NCBI RefSeq assembly: GCF_000485595.1
Contig: NW_014577619.1
Span: 66,926-130,925, forward strand
DNA: 64,000 bases
Direction: 5' to 3'
DNA from: Priapulus caudatus
Taxonomy: Eukaryota > Priapulida > Priapulimorpha > Priapulimorphida > Priapulidae
Positions 1 through 9,617 of this stretch are shown here, one piece after another; positions within the stretch are counted from its first letter, which is position 1; every line of letters begins with the position of its first letter. The notes below the pieces were generated by a model. The model saw only the letters and a program-made list of their open reading frames with translations. It was not told the DNA's origin and ran no database searches. A program made the position numbers and the translations under genes.

Positions 1-37
1 ACAATTTTATTTTCACTTCATGTTTTTTTATCACCAG

Positions 38-2389
38 CTGTATAGACAACCAGTCATGCCACCACAAAGGGTGCAATACCACTCTTTGTTCGAACTGAAA
101 AAAGAAGCAAATGGCTTGATCATGCCCTGGGTGTTGTTGCGGCCAGAAGATACCGAGTGCAGCGACTTGAAAATAGGTAGACTAGACAGTGGGGAGCTTG
201 GTCTTACTATAGACATCGACAAAAAGATGGTAGCATCAGTCTGTCTGCGGGGTATAGTATACCCTCCCCCCCCCCAATTAATTTTTTATTCTTTTGACCG
301 AAACTCTAAAAACAAAAAACAACATTTAAAAAACGTTTTCTCAGGGTGTATCTACTTGATGTTATGTTAGTGAAACTGAACTAAAAACCTTTTCAGACAA
401 GCTGGTCCTAACAGAACAGGCTGATGTGGTAGGACTGACATCGCTACTTAGAAACGCAAACACGCTCATAGTGTGTCCTGGAGTTACGGACAGCGACCTT
501 CAGGAGCAGGCTGTGGCAGATATGCAAGGAGAGGATAGAACCTACTACACGGAGATATTCTATTCTGGTAAGCAAATACCCTAATCAAAAAACAAAAAGC
601 TGGTGTCACCACTCTCTCGCAATGTGCGCCACTGTCAAGAGTCAAGTCAAAACAAGCTCTTTGTGCTGAAATTTCAGAACTTCGAAAAAAAGGAAAGCAA
701 CTAGAAAGTGAAATTGTTAAAATTCAAACCAAAATTCATGATGAGAGTGTAGAAGTCAGCTGGGACATCAACAGTGAGCTCCAGCAGTTTTTTTCTTCTG
801 CCCACAGTGAGATCGATCCATTTGTACAGCTATTTTGGCAGGAACAGCAAAAAGCCTTTAGCTGTGCAAACAGAGGGATGCGATGGCACCCAATGCTCAT
901 AAAACTCGCTATCTTTGTGAAGCAGCAGAGCCCTGCACTATACCGCACACTGAGAGACATGGGCGTGGTCAAGCTGCCTGGCGAGTCCACTCTCAAGGAC
1001 TACACCTCTGTGTTCAGTTGTGGACCAGGGTTTCAAGAGCACGTCATCCGTGACCTACAAAAACAAACAGCCAACTTTGATGAAAGCCATCGCTTCGTCT
1101 GTTTATTACACGATGAGATGCTCATCAAAAGCGATCTGGTTCGGGACAAGAAAACGGGAAACAAGAAAACTAATTGGATACGTTGCGAACGAGGAATTTA
1201 ATCCACAGAAGGTAAATGGTAAACTTATTTTAAATTCTTAATTTGTTTGTTAAATTTGTTTAGTTTAAGATATTATGTATTCTCTCTAATTTTTGCAGGA
1301 TGTCGACAACAACATCGCCAGCCATGTTCTTCTCTTCCTCGTGGTTGGGATTAATTCATCCGTTCACGCAAGTATTGGTTATTTCGGCACGCGGACTGCA
1401 ACATCAGAAGCGCTGTATGTCCACTTCTGGGACGCAGTGGCCTACTTGGAGACGACTTGTCAACTGAAAGTAAAGAAATTTATCAGTTACAAGTTTATTT
1501 GTTTATTAGTTATTAATCCACAAAGGGTACTAAATTATTGAGAATTATTGATTTTTCATTATTTTATGGTGATTATTGAGTTACTAAATAACTGATTTGA
1601 ATTATTTGCCTGCGTATCAATATCATTGGTTGATTTTTCAGGTAATGGTCTCTACATCCGACAAGGCTTCAACTAACATGCGACTTTACGGCATGCATGC
1701 CATAGGTGGAGAGCCCCTGGGTGTGGTCCACAAAACTGTAAATGTTTATGCCCCCGACCGAAACATTTACTTTATGTCTGATGCACCCCACCTGCTGAAG
1801 ACGTTCAGAAACAACATCCACGCCTCTAGATCCTAAGGTGGCAAATGGCTGTTAAAAGTATATCACTGGTAAAATAAATCGGCTATAAAACAATCAGTTT
1901 TAGCCTATTGTATAAAATTTGGCATTTTATATAGAAATGTTTACATTTTAGGTGAATGGGTCTTTCATCACATGGGACCACATAAAGCAGCTGTGGGAGA
2001 AGGACGCAAGCGGTGAGGTTTACATGACCAAGCTTACATACGACCATATATTCCTTAGTCCACAAAGCAAGATGAAGGTGAAGCTTGCAGCACAGGTAGA
2101 TATATATATTTCTGATAAAAGTGTATGTAATGGATTTAAAGTAAAGCTATAACATTTTACTAGGTATTATGTTGGCAGCATTAAGTATTGGTGCATGTAC
2201 TCATGGTTTTATTGTAATTAACGTTTTATTTAGATAACAAATGTTGCTAGAATACAGCTTTTAACATTTCACCAGATCATCAGTGAATCCATGGGAAAGA
2301 TTTTACAAGCATTTGGAGATGGCCAGGCACAAGAAACTGCAAAGCCATTCCTCAAGCCATACACATCCCTGAATGATATGAGATTTGAG
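38..2389 (+). pseudogene. P-element-like transposase, seven exons, truncated at 3' end
   Basis: Seven exon-like blocks with consensus borders can be followed: 38-251, 397-567, about 606-1211, 1299-1469, 1642-1833, 1952-2095 and 2276-2389. Exons 1-2 join in phase and encode an N-terminal part I do not recognise. Exon 3 has a coiled coil, then the P-element/THAP9-type core (RWHPMLIKLAIFVKQQSPA, then LPGESTLKDYT). Exon 5 has the nuclease/GTP-binding-type segment with MSDAPHLLKTFRNNI, and exon 6 has KLTYDHIFLSPQSKMKV followed by LAAQ. This family cuts and pastes P elements and uses GTP as cofactor. The copy is damaged: frame changes near 1165 and a stop near 1834. No THAP zinc finger is seen upstream and no C-terminal part follows 2389, where LTR sequence soon begins. 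Assignment of exons 3-7 to the P family is firm; exons 1-2 belonging to the same gene is inferred from phase and spacing. Confidence 0.75.
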
Positions 2390-2499
2390 GTATTGCACTT
2401 TAGTGGGAAAACCTGAAAATTCTCTTTAAACAGCTAACAAGAAAATTATATGAAGTCTTTGTTTAAACCGATCATGACAATTTAACTGAGTCGTTGTGC

Positions 2500-2642
2500 C
2501 TGTAATGTTCTGAGCGACTTTTTCACTTAAGCGACCTTTTTACATAAGCGACAATAAAGGTCAGAGGTTATCTGACGAGTGATCCCGCCGCAACTGCACG
2601 CATTAGTCTTTTCTCTCCATTCTTCCTGTTACAATTCTACAT
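2500..2642 (+). repeat. Gypsy LTR end with AATAAA and PBS
   Basis: The stretch ends in ..TTCTACA and is followed directly by TTGGCGACGAGG, the usual primer-binding start of one large group of metazoan Gypsy elements. An AATAAA signal lies near 2553. The left border is uncertain and I see no second LTR downstream, so this is the 5' LTR (or part of it) of a truncated copy. Confidence 0.6.
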
Positions 2643-2795
2643 TGGCGACGAGGATTTTCGGATCTATGTGGACATATTAATCAATCAGTCCCGGTGGAAT
2701 ATTCAGTCAAGCGTTAAGTGCAAGAAGGAAGTAAAATCAACGTTCTTGAGAGGAAGTCGTGCTAGTCATAAGAACAATAATTTGAAAAATCCAAT

Positions 2796-3290
2796 ATGGC
2801 GGAAGAGGCAGCTGTGTCGTTGGCTAGCCTGCCAGCATATCCGAACTTCCACGTCCGTGAAGAACCGACAACGTTGTTCCAACGATGGAATAAGTGGAAA
2901 AAAGGCTTCAACAATTTAATGAAAGCCATGAACGTTCGAAATCAGGAACAGCAGAAAGCTATTCTGCTGTACGTGGCAGGCGAAGAGTTCACAGAGATTT
3001 TCGATAATCTTCTGGACACTGGGGAATCGTGCGACCATGCACTTGCTGCGTTTGATGCGTACGTTAGACCCCATAACAACGTGGAGTACGAGATTTTCAA
3101 GTGCAGGACTGCAAAACAGGAAGCGCATGAAGACATTGATGCGTTTCATGTAAAGCTAAGGAAACTGTCGTCGAACAGTGAGTTTAATAACGTGGAGAGA
3201 GAGATTAAAACAGATAATTCAGAGCTGCAGGTCATCAAAACTTAGAAGGAAAGCATTGCAGTATCCAGAACAGACGTTGAATCAGCTTCT
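2796..3290 (+). pseudogene. Gypsy gag fragment
   Basis: The reading frame starts at ATG 2796 about 150 bases after the primer-binding site, the normal place for gag. It encodes a matrix/capsid-like segment with the typical WNKWKKGFNNLMKAM and YVAGEEFTEIFDNLLDTG blocks seen in Gypsy gag proteins. A frame change near 3210 moves the reading into a second frame with LRRKALQYPEQTLNQLLA, after which homology stops. No zinc knuckle, protease or polymerase follows, so only the first third of the gag region survives. The product would have formed the retrotransposon particle; this copy cannot. Confidence 0.75.
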
Positions 3291-3299
3291 AGCAGCGTC

Positions 3300-3925
3300 A
3301 GCCACTACCTCTGCCATCATTTCTTCTGTCAATTACTTCAGTTGGATGAGGTTGATCATCTAATATTTTCGTCATTCTATCATACCAATCTAAATCCTGT
3401 AATAATGTTAGAATTGTTGAATTGATGTTGCATCTAGATAAGAATCTGAACATGATGATGACGTTTATTTTTGTATGTAACGTTGTTTGTGACTCAGAGA
3501 GACAATCTAATACTCCATTAAATATTTGGAAACAAATATGTAAATATGTAAACAAGCAAGTAAATAAAGACAGGAAGAAAGTAGAGACTAGAGTATCATT
3601 ATGATTATGTACACATAGACCGAGAGAGTAATGACTAAATGAGTATGCATGCAGCATTATGAGCAGAGTCTATAGACGCGCTATATATCGTACTATTTAC
3701 GGTTACCTCTACTTCCTCAAATCTTGCAACCTCACTCACTTCCATTTGAAGTGCACCAGCAATAAAAGTTATGTTGATGCAAATTCTAATCTATTTATTT
3801 GATAAACTTTGTCGAGCTCTGTAAGACTGTTGTGTATGCTCTCTATAGACGCACATGATGTACACATGCGACCGGAAATAAAGCATGCCCGAGTGCGCGA
3901 GAATCAGCGCGGCCGAACCAACGGG
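3300..3925. other. No gene seen
   Basis: I see no coding homology, LTR or inverted repeat in this stretch. It is moderately AT-rich with short unrelated ORFs on both strands, and lies between the broken Gypsy gag and an AT-rich satellite. Confidence 0.5.
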
Positions 3926-4051
3926 CGATAATATTATTTAATATATTATATAATGATATTATTTAACAAATAATATATTATATAAATAAATAATACATTT
4001 AACAAATAATATATTATATAATTAAATAATACATTATTTAGCAAATAATAT

Positions 4052-4198
4052 ACAATTATTGACCTATTTTCAGGTGAATACGAGGATTTATTAACCCGAG
4101 ACGGTGATATTTTCCGAGGCCTGACGCCGGGCCGAGGAAATATCACCTTCGAGGGTTAATAAATCCTCGTATTCACCTGAAAATAGGTCAATAACTGT
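4052..4198. repeat. Large hairpin (MITE-like inverted repeat)
   Basis: Two arms of about 65-70 bases face each other across a short GC-rich centre (GACGCCGGGCC). The outer 40 bases (from TTATTGACCTATTTTCAGG inward) match perfectly and the inner part carries a few mismatches. There is no ORF. The form fits a foldback MITE inserted in the AT satellite. Confidence 0.85.
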
Positions 4199-4554
4199 TT
4201 TATTATATGACATTTTTTATAAACTTAACCATGTGTAGCACCAATCCATACTTAGTTTTAAGCTGGTCATCGGAAACAGTTCCAAATCTTGTCAAACCGG
4301 GTTTGTTTACACTGTCGTCTGCCATTTTCACTCCAGTGAGCGCAACGACAATCCGCGCTTCTGATTGGTCAAAAATTGCAGCACAGGTTCCTGGATTATG
4401 ATATTCACCTGCGAGGCGCCCGAACGGGTTTTGGAATTGTTTATATTCACCTCGCGTGCACGGATTCTGTAGGTTTCGGTGGAACATCGCAATATATTTA
4501 GATCTATAAGAGGGGTTTTGACCAATCAGCGTGTGGGAAAAATGACAGTCATAT
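4199..4554. other. Mixed segment inside the satellite, no gene seen
   Basis: More balanced base composition than its surroundings. It repeats words of the neighbouring hairpin (ATATTCACCTGCGAGG near 4400 and ATATTCACCTCGCG near 4443), so it may be part of the same mobile unit. Overlapping ORFs on both strands show no recognisable domain. Confidence 0.4.
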
Positions 4555-4673
4555 AATAATATATTATATAAATAAATAATACATTATTTAACAAATAATA
4601 CATTATTTAACAAATAATACATTATATAAATAAATAATACATTATTTAACAAATAATACATTATTTAACATAG

Positions 4674-4961
4674 TGTAGCGGTATGTTCTATTAGATATAT
4701 TTTAGCGATAGATGGCGCAACCGTGCGGAATAGGCGGGGCGTATAGGCCGACTTCCTTTTATCATTACGAGAGATAAGGGGATACGTACGTGGAAAGGAG
4801 AAGACTCGCCGGGGTTGGCAAAATATTCTCGTGTAGGAATTATGTCGTGACCTGGGTGTTTTGAATAAAGCATCCACATAAACCTTCTTAAACTGTGTTG
4901 TTGCGTTGTTCTTGTGAACTGCACCTCACTTCGAGACAGGTAGTAGCCTTGGACCGCTACA
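4674..4961 (+). repeat. Gypsy 5' LTR (288 bp)
   Basis: Starts TGTAGCGGTATG and ends GGACCGCTACA, giving short inverted ends. AATAAA lies near 4864. It aligns along its whole length with 8880-9162. Confidence 0.9.
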
Positions 4962-4964
4962 TTT

Positions 4965-4982
4965 TGGCGCTGCGAGCAGGGT
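4965..4982 (+). other. Primer-binding site of the Gypsy element
   Basis: TGGCGCTGCGAGCAGGG starts three bases after the 5' LTR. The leading TGG matches the CCA end of a tRNA; I did not identify which tRNA. Confidence 0.6.
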
Positions 4983-5085
4983 ACTTTTAGGGTACCACGT
5001 TCGAAACACTTCTCGTTGACATTTGTCATTTGGACTGGACCTAACGCAAGGTTAGGCTGTACGAGGTGCCTCGTTGTGCGGTGAC

Positions 5086-6070
5086 ATGGCAGCATACTTG
5101 AGGCATTTTACGGCAGAGCACATTTCTCGGTTGTGCGAGGTCAACAACATTGACCAGAAAGCACTGAAGACAAAAGAGCCACATGTTTTTGAGCCGGACC
5201 GCCCTCCCAGTGAAAGTGGAGCGGACATGGTTGTTCCCCTGAGAGCCCTGAAAGAAGACCAGCGAGAAGACAGTGAACGGCTGTGTCAGGTTCTAGCGGC
5301 TGCTTTGTCTAATGATAGGCGGGCTAACCAGACGCCACAGTTACATGGTCTACACAGGCTGTTACCAGAAGATGACATTCACTGTTACCTAGATACCTTT
5401 GAGAGGCTAGCTCTCAGGGCTGGCCTAGAACAAGAAGTGTGGCCTCGCGTTCTGGAGCCTTGCCTGACTGGTAAAGCCCAGCAAGCATTTAATCTTCTCC
5501 CAGATACTGAGAAGGACCTATACAAGAAAGTTTGGGAAGCTATAGCACGGCGTTATAACCTAACCCCCCGAAGCCTACCGGGCGAAGTTTCGCACTGCCG
5601 CCAAGGAGAGCCACAAAACGTTCGAGGACTTCACCATCCGGCTAGACTCCTACTTCCGCCGCTGGCTGGAACCTGCAAGCAAGCTGGCCACTTCTCTGGA
5701 ATTCAAAAGGGTCTATTCCCTCATCATAAGGAACCAGTTCTTGTCTGCAATCCCTGACGATGCTCTGAAGCAGAGGCTATTGGACCATCAGTTCGGGTCT
5801 ATACCGGATTTGGCACGACTCGCCGATGACTACGTGACGTTACGGCGAGACACCCAAAGGCTACCGAACTCTATACCTCAGACAAGCGATGAACAGCCTG
5901 TTTGCTACATTGGCCCACGGGACACCAAGTCGAAATACTCTGAGGTTTGCTACCGTTGCCGACAGGTAGACCACAAGTCTAACAAGTGTCGGATGCCCGC
6001 GTATGCAGCAGGTGAAAACCCCCCACAGAAAGGTTTCAAGCAGGAGCAAAACCGACCGGACCCACGGTGA
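5086..6070 (+). pseudogene. Gypsy gag with CCHC zinc knuckle
   Basis: Starts at ATG 5086. The first part (to about 5575) encodes a helical capsid-like region with HCYLDTFERLALRAGLEQ and a KVWEAIARRYNLTP block; a frame change near 5570 splits it from the second part. The rest ends in a clean zinc knuckle of the form C-x2-C-x4-H-x4-C (CYRCRQVDHKSNKC, near 5950), the nucleic-acid-binding module of gag. The product packages the element RNA. Besides the frame change the copy is well preserved, and the stop at 6068-6070 overlaps the start of the next frame at 6067, as expected when gag and pol were once linked by frameshifting. Confidence 0.85.
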
Positions 6071-7577
6071 AGCATGTTCGTGAGCTATCAAAAGAGCTTC
6101 ACATGCCCGTGCATCAGTACGACGACCCCCTGCTCCAGGTGGGGTTGGACGACAGTTTGCTATATGCAATCGTCGACAGCGGATCCCTCGTCAGTTTTAT
6201 AGATACGAGACTTTTGCACTGCTGTTGTAAGTTCGATGACTCGGTAACCTCTACCTTTAAAGTAATGAATTGGACAACTTTCGAGACATTGGAACAGGTA
6301 GCTGGACATAGCTGGACACACCTCGACTTGTACAATGTATGTCACCGATCACATACCGCGACCAGCCACCGTGCTCCTTGGAAGAGATCACTGCCGCCAG
6401 ACTGGGTTGGTAATGAACTACGCAACGAACAGCTACTGGATTGAAGGAACACACCCCCTTATTAAGTGGTCCTTGATGTCGTCTGAGTTTCCAGAGACCG
6501 CCACGAGTCCTGATCAACTAGAGAAAGATCCAACAGACATATACCTGCCAGAGAAGCTCAATCTGCCAACTGTTTCAGGCAGTGACCTCACTGGTAGTCA
6601 GCAAAGCATTCTGGACAGCTTGCTCAATGCCAATGCGGACGTGCTTAGTGACAAGCCAGGATGGACAGATTGGCCTTATCATTACATCCGATCAGGCGAC
6701 GCCTCCCCCATCAGGTCTATGCCTTACCGCCTGTCTCCCCTGAAGAGAGGGGCCCTTAAACAACAGCTACAGGACCTACAGGACCTAAGGGATCGTCATA
6801 CCTTCCGAATCTCCATGGGCATCACCCGTTGTCATGGTGCCGAAACCAAACGGGAAAGAGTTCAGGTTGTGTGTCGACTATATGAAGCTGAACAATGTTA
6901 CGAAGCTGGACGCATATCTTTTGCCCACTATAGAGTCCATCCTAGAGTCGCTGCATGGAGCGAAGTATTTCAGCTCCCTGGGCATGAGAGCAGGTTACCA
7001 CAAGATGGGGCTGGACAAGGAAGATAGAGAGAAGAGTGCTTTTGTCTGCGAAGAGGGCTTTTTCGATTTCTCCGTTCTTCCCTTCGGAGTCGTCAATGGA
7101 CCAATCAGTTTCCAGAGACTCATGGAAAAGGTGCTCGCACCCTTGAAACGCATCAGTTGTTACGTCTACCTTGACGATGTAGTCATCATAAGCACAACTT
7201 ATGATGAACACCTACGGGACATTGCACAAGTCCTAGATAGGTTCCGCATGGCAAGCTTGACAGACAATCCTGGGAAGAGCAACTTTGCCTGCACCCAGAT
7301 GCACTATCTAGGCTACCAGGTTACCACGGTTGGGTTGTGCACTGTTCCAGATAAAGTGGAGGCCGTGGTAAAATACCCCATCCCCATGAGGGTTAAAGAA
7401 CTAGAAAGGTTTCTTGGGATGGTCGGCTGGTATGCCAAATTCATACCGAACTGCCATGACATAGCCGCGCCTCTCAATCGACTACGTCGTAAAGCAGAGC
7501 CGTGGCGGTGGACCACGGAGTGTCAGGCAGCTTGCGTGCAGTTCACAGTCGAGCACATCACAGTAGAAAAACGCTGA
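6067..7577 (+). pseudogene. Gypsy pol: protease and reverse transcriptase
   Basis: The protease has the active-site block AIVDSGSLVSFID near 6170. After a frame change near 6340 comes a linker with PATVLLGRDHCRQTGL, then the reverse transcriptase. A second frame change near 6810 precedes VMVPKPNGKEFRLCVDY, and the catalytic YVYLDDVVII lies near 7165. The fingers-to-thumb part ends with FLGMVGWYAKFIPN and the sequence then runs into a TIR element at 7553. RNase H is absent. The enzyme would have copied element RNA into DNA; two frame changes and the truncation make this copy dead. Confidence 0.9.
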
Positions 7578-8346
7578 AGCCTTTCCTCAGATACGTCACG
7601 GACCTCACATTACATTATTACACACAAATTACATCAACAAATACGAATACACACAAAGTTCTTTGTAAAATAAAGAACGTGATATTTAAAACCAAGAAGA
7701 GACTGATATTTCCCGCTTCCGGTTACACCGACCTGACGATCAAGATGGCAGAGGCCGTTATGTCTATCGATGAGGCCACGCTGGCGGATATCATGGTCAG
7801 CTTCAATCTCGTCACCATGCTCGACATAAACCCCGAGGACTACCTGGGTTTCGGAATGAGGAATTCCGAAATCTACAGAAAGATGTTCTTGGAGAAGACC
7901 AGCAGGTTAAACCCGGTGGAGAGGACCATGGTGGTAGTGTTGGCCACCGCTGTGAAGAACCGCCGACGCATCCTCTCCGCTCTGGGGAAATTTGCCTCGC
8001 GACCCTGGCACGACCCGGACAGAAACTACTTCAGGAACTCCACCTGTCAGTACACGAACGAAGAGACGGAGAGATTGTTCTCTGTCGTTCCCATCCCATC
8101 GTGTGTCCCCTTCATGGCGGCGAATGCGTGGAAAGCGACCCAGATAGCCTCCAACAAAACCCTTCAGGGGTTCACTTCTCGTGGCGGTGTCTATGCGGTG
8201 AGGGTGCCTTTTCAGGTGCTCCCGGTTAATCCAGTCCAACCGCTCAGAACCCCGGGAAATGGGTACCCGTATTTGTTGATGTAATTTGATGTGAGGTCCG
8301 TGACGTATCTGAGGAAAGGCTTCTGCGTTTTTCTACTGTGATGTGC
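7553..8346. mobile_element. TIR element with one ORF, inside the Gypsy pol gene
   Basis: About 58-bp inverted repeats (7553-7610 and 8289-8346) match with only scattered differences. The ends read GCACATCACAGTAG.. and ..CTACTGTGATGTGC. The element carries one long open frame (see 7745-8284). The last eight bases (TGATGTGC) are shared with the left end of the next hairpin. No transposase of a known family is visible, so it is either non-autonomous or of a family I do not know. A second GCACATCA at 8522-8529 makes 8-bp direct repeats around the combined block. Confidence 0.75.
7745..8284 (+). CDS. Unrecognised 179-residue protein carried by a TIR element
   Basis: ATG 7745 is chosen because it follows the TIR and an AT-rich leader; the frame is open further back to 7502, but that part reads through the Gypsy remnant and the TIR. 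Visible features: an acidic/hydrophobic N-terminus (EATLADIMVSFNLVTML), a probable alpha-helical block LNPVERTMVVVLATAVKNRR near residues 58-78, then RPWHDPDRNYF, and a proline/valine-rich C-terminus. There is no zinc finger, no transmembrane run and no DDE or other nuclease motif I can point to. It is the only uninterrupted frame in this 4.5-kb nest of broken genes, and its base composition looks more GC-rich than the AT-rich leader before it. I do not recognise the family. It could be a captured viral or host gene. Confidence 0.6.
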   Translation: MAEAVMSIDEATLADIMVSFNLVTMLDINPEDYLGFGMRNSEIYRKMFLEKTSRLNPVERTMVVVLATAVKNRRRILSALGKFASRPWHDPDRNYFRNSTCQYTNEETERLFSVVPIPSCVPFMAANAWKATQIASNKTLQGFTSRGGVYAVRVPFQVLPVNPVQPLRTPGNGYPYLLM

Positions 8347-8529
8347 GCCCGCAGAGACGAGGAAGTAGAAGAAGACTCAGGCTGCAGTTCATACCAGCCA
8401 TTTTATTCGCTACACACGTTACCATGTCTACGCGAATAGAGCATGGCTACATACGTAGCGAATAAAATGGCTGGTATGAACTGCAGCCTGAGTCTTCTTC
8501 TTCTTCCTCGTCTCTGCGGGCGCACATCA
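8339..8529. repeat. Foldback hairpin (MITE-like)
   Basis: Arms of about 74 bases (8339-8412 and 8455-8529) match almost perfectly around a 40-base centre. The outermost TGATGTGCGCCCGC is mirrored exactly. It abuts the preceding TIR element with an 8-base overlap. There is no ORF. Gypsy integrase coding resumes immediately to the right. Confidence 0.9.
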
Positions 8530-8532
8530 TGG

Positions 8533-8762
8533 GCTTTATAATAAGAAACGTAAAGATGTAAACATCTCTCTAGGAGATCTTGTATGTGTGGGTGCGGAAA
8601 CTTTCTAACGCGGTGCAGAACTATATGGCAAAACTGGGACCCAGGTACAAAGGTCCTTACACTGTCCTAAAGTCACTCACCTCTGTAACGTTCAGACTGC
8701 AGAATGTTGCCAATAAGCGAGAGATTATTGTTTCTCATATCAGCGATTTAAAGGTGGTGTAA
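8533..8762 (+). pseudogene. Gypsy integrase C-terminal tail
   Basis: Encodes the small SH3-like integrase C-terminal domain: a basic lead-in, SLGDLVCVWVRKL, LGPRYKGPYTVLKSLTSVTF and a final IVSHISDLKVV before the stop at 8760. This is the normal last module of Gypsy pol, which helps the integrase hold DNA. It lies 117 bases before the 3' LTR. The first residues have a broken frame near 8578. The catalytic integrase core is absent upstream. Confidence 0.8.
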
Positions 8763-8879
8763 ACTTAATTTCGTACAGTTCTTCGGTGGTACTGTCTGCA
8801 TTTTCTTCATGTGCTGTTGTCATGTTTTTTTACAACATTACGTAAATGCTAAAGAGTGTGTATCGGTATATTCGGTATG

Positions 8880-9162
8880 TGTATCGGTATGTTCTACTAC
8901 ATATATTTTAGCGATAGATGGTGCAACCGTGAGGAATAGGCGTATGAGCTGACTTTCTTTTATCATTACGAGAGTTGAGGGGATACGTTCTTAGGAAGGA
9001 GAAGATTCGCCGGGGTTGACAAGATATTCTCGTGTAGGAATTATGTTGTGACCTGAGTGTTTTGAATAAAGCATCCACATAAGCCTGATTAAACTGTGTT
9101 GTTGCGTTGTTCTTGTGAAGTGCACCTCACTTCGAGACAGGCAGTAGCCTTGGACCGCTACA
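8880..9162 (+). repeat. Gypsy 3' LTR
   Basis: Aligns along its whole length with 4674-4961; begins TGTATCGGTATG and ends GGACCGCTACA. A partial repeat of the first bases (TGTATCGGTATATTCGG) precedes it from 8859, so the exact start is ambiguous. Confidence 0.9.
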
Positions 9163-9320
9163 ATATTATATATTATATAAATAAATAATACATTATTTAA
9201 CATATAATATATTGTATAATTAAATAATACATTATTTAACAAAAAATATATTATATAAATAAATAATACATCATTTAACATATAATGCTATTATTTAGTC
9301 AAAATACTGCTAAATAATAT
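9163..9320. repeat. AT-rich satellite, right block
   Basis: Same words as 3926-4670 (AATAATACATTATTTAACA, ATAATATATTATATAA). It resumes at the first base after the 3' LTR. Confidence 0.85.
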
Positions 9321-9340
9321 TTTAACTTCGGCACCTGGTG

Positions 9341-9511
9341 TTAGTATGTGGGGCCCCTGCCACGTGACAAACGCAGAAAAAAACAAGTAAACATCGAAAC
9401 ATACCAAGCCGTTGAATTTAAAAAAATAGATTCTGAACATGTTTCAAGCTTAACTGCAAGCCTTGTACCAGCTATATCACAAGCAATTGCGCAAGCTTTG
9501 CAACAGGCGCA
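9341..9511 (+). other. Possible isolated exon
   Basis: Open from an AG at about 9340 to a strong donor CAG/GTAAGT at 9512. It would encode about 56 residues: a basic start (LPRDKRRKKQ) and an alanine-rich helix (VPAISQAIAQALQQAQ). I do not recognise it. It might be the 5' part of the integrase-like gene at 12657, now separated by a hAT insertion, but nothing proves the link. Confidence 0.3.
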
Positions 9512-9617
9512 GGTAAGTTTAGTTACTTTGGAAGTTGGTTTTTCTGAAAGTGTCAGGTTAAACCTAGAACTAGATTCCAATCAGACTGTGTCTATGTTGG
9601 GAGCTTATAGCCTAAGG

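Larger units (their letters stand above)
3926..4670. repeat. AT-rich satellite, left block
   Basis: Irregular tandem copies of a roughly 40-bp unit made of AATAATACATTATTTAACA and ATAATATATTATATAA words occupy 3926-4055 and 4555-4670. The same words reappear at 9163-9320 on the far side of the Gypsy element, so the satellite was one block before that insertion. A hairpin and a more mixed segment (4052-4554) interrupt this left block. Confidence 0.85.
4674..9162 (+). mobile_element. Gypsy LTR retrotransposon, internally deleted and invaded
   Basis: The two LTRs (4674-4961 and 8880-9162) begin TGTA(G/T)CGGT and end ACCGCTACA. Between them lie a primer-binding site, gag with zinc knuckle, protease, reverse transcriptase and the integrase C-terminal tail. 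RNase H and the integrase core are missing; that space holds only a TIR element and a hairpin (7553-8529), so a deletion occurred besides the insertions. The LTRs are visibly diverged, showing an old insertion. No clear target duplication is seen, but satellite DNA continues on both sides. Confidence 0.9.

Noticed and set aside
4679-4961. Host promoter with TATA-like words
   Set aside because: The whole stretch is an LTR with a matching partner at 8880-9162.
4674-9162. Infectious retrovirus with envelope gene
   Set aside because: No frame with envelope features (signal peptide, fusion or membrane segment) lies between pol and the 3' LTR.
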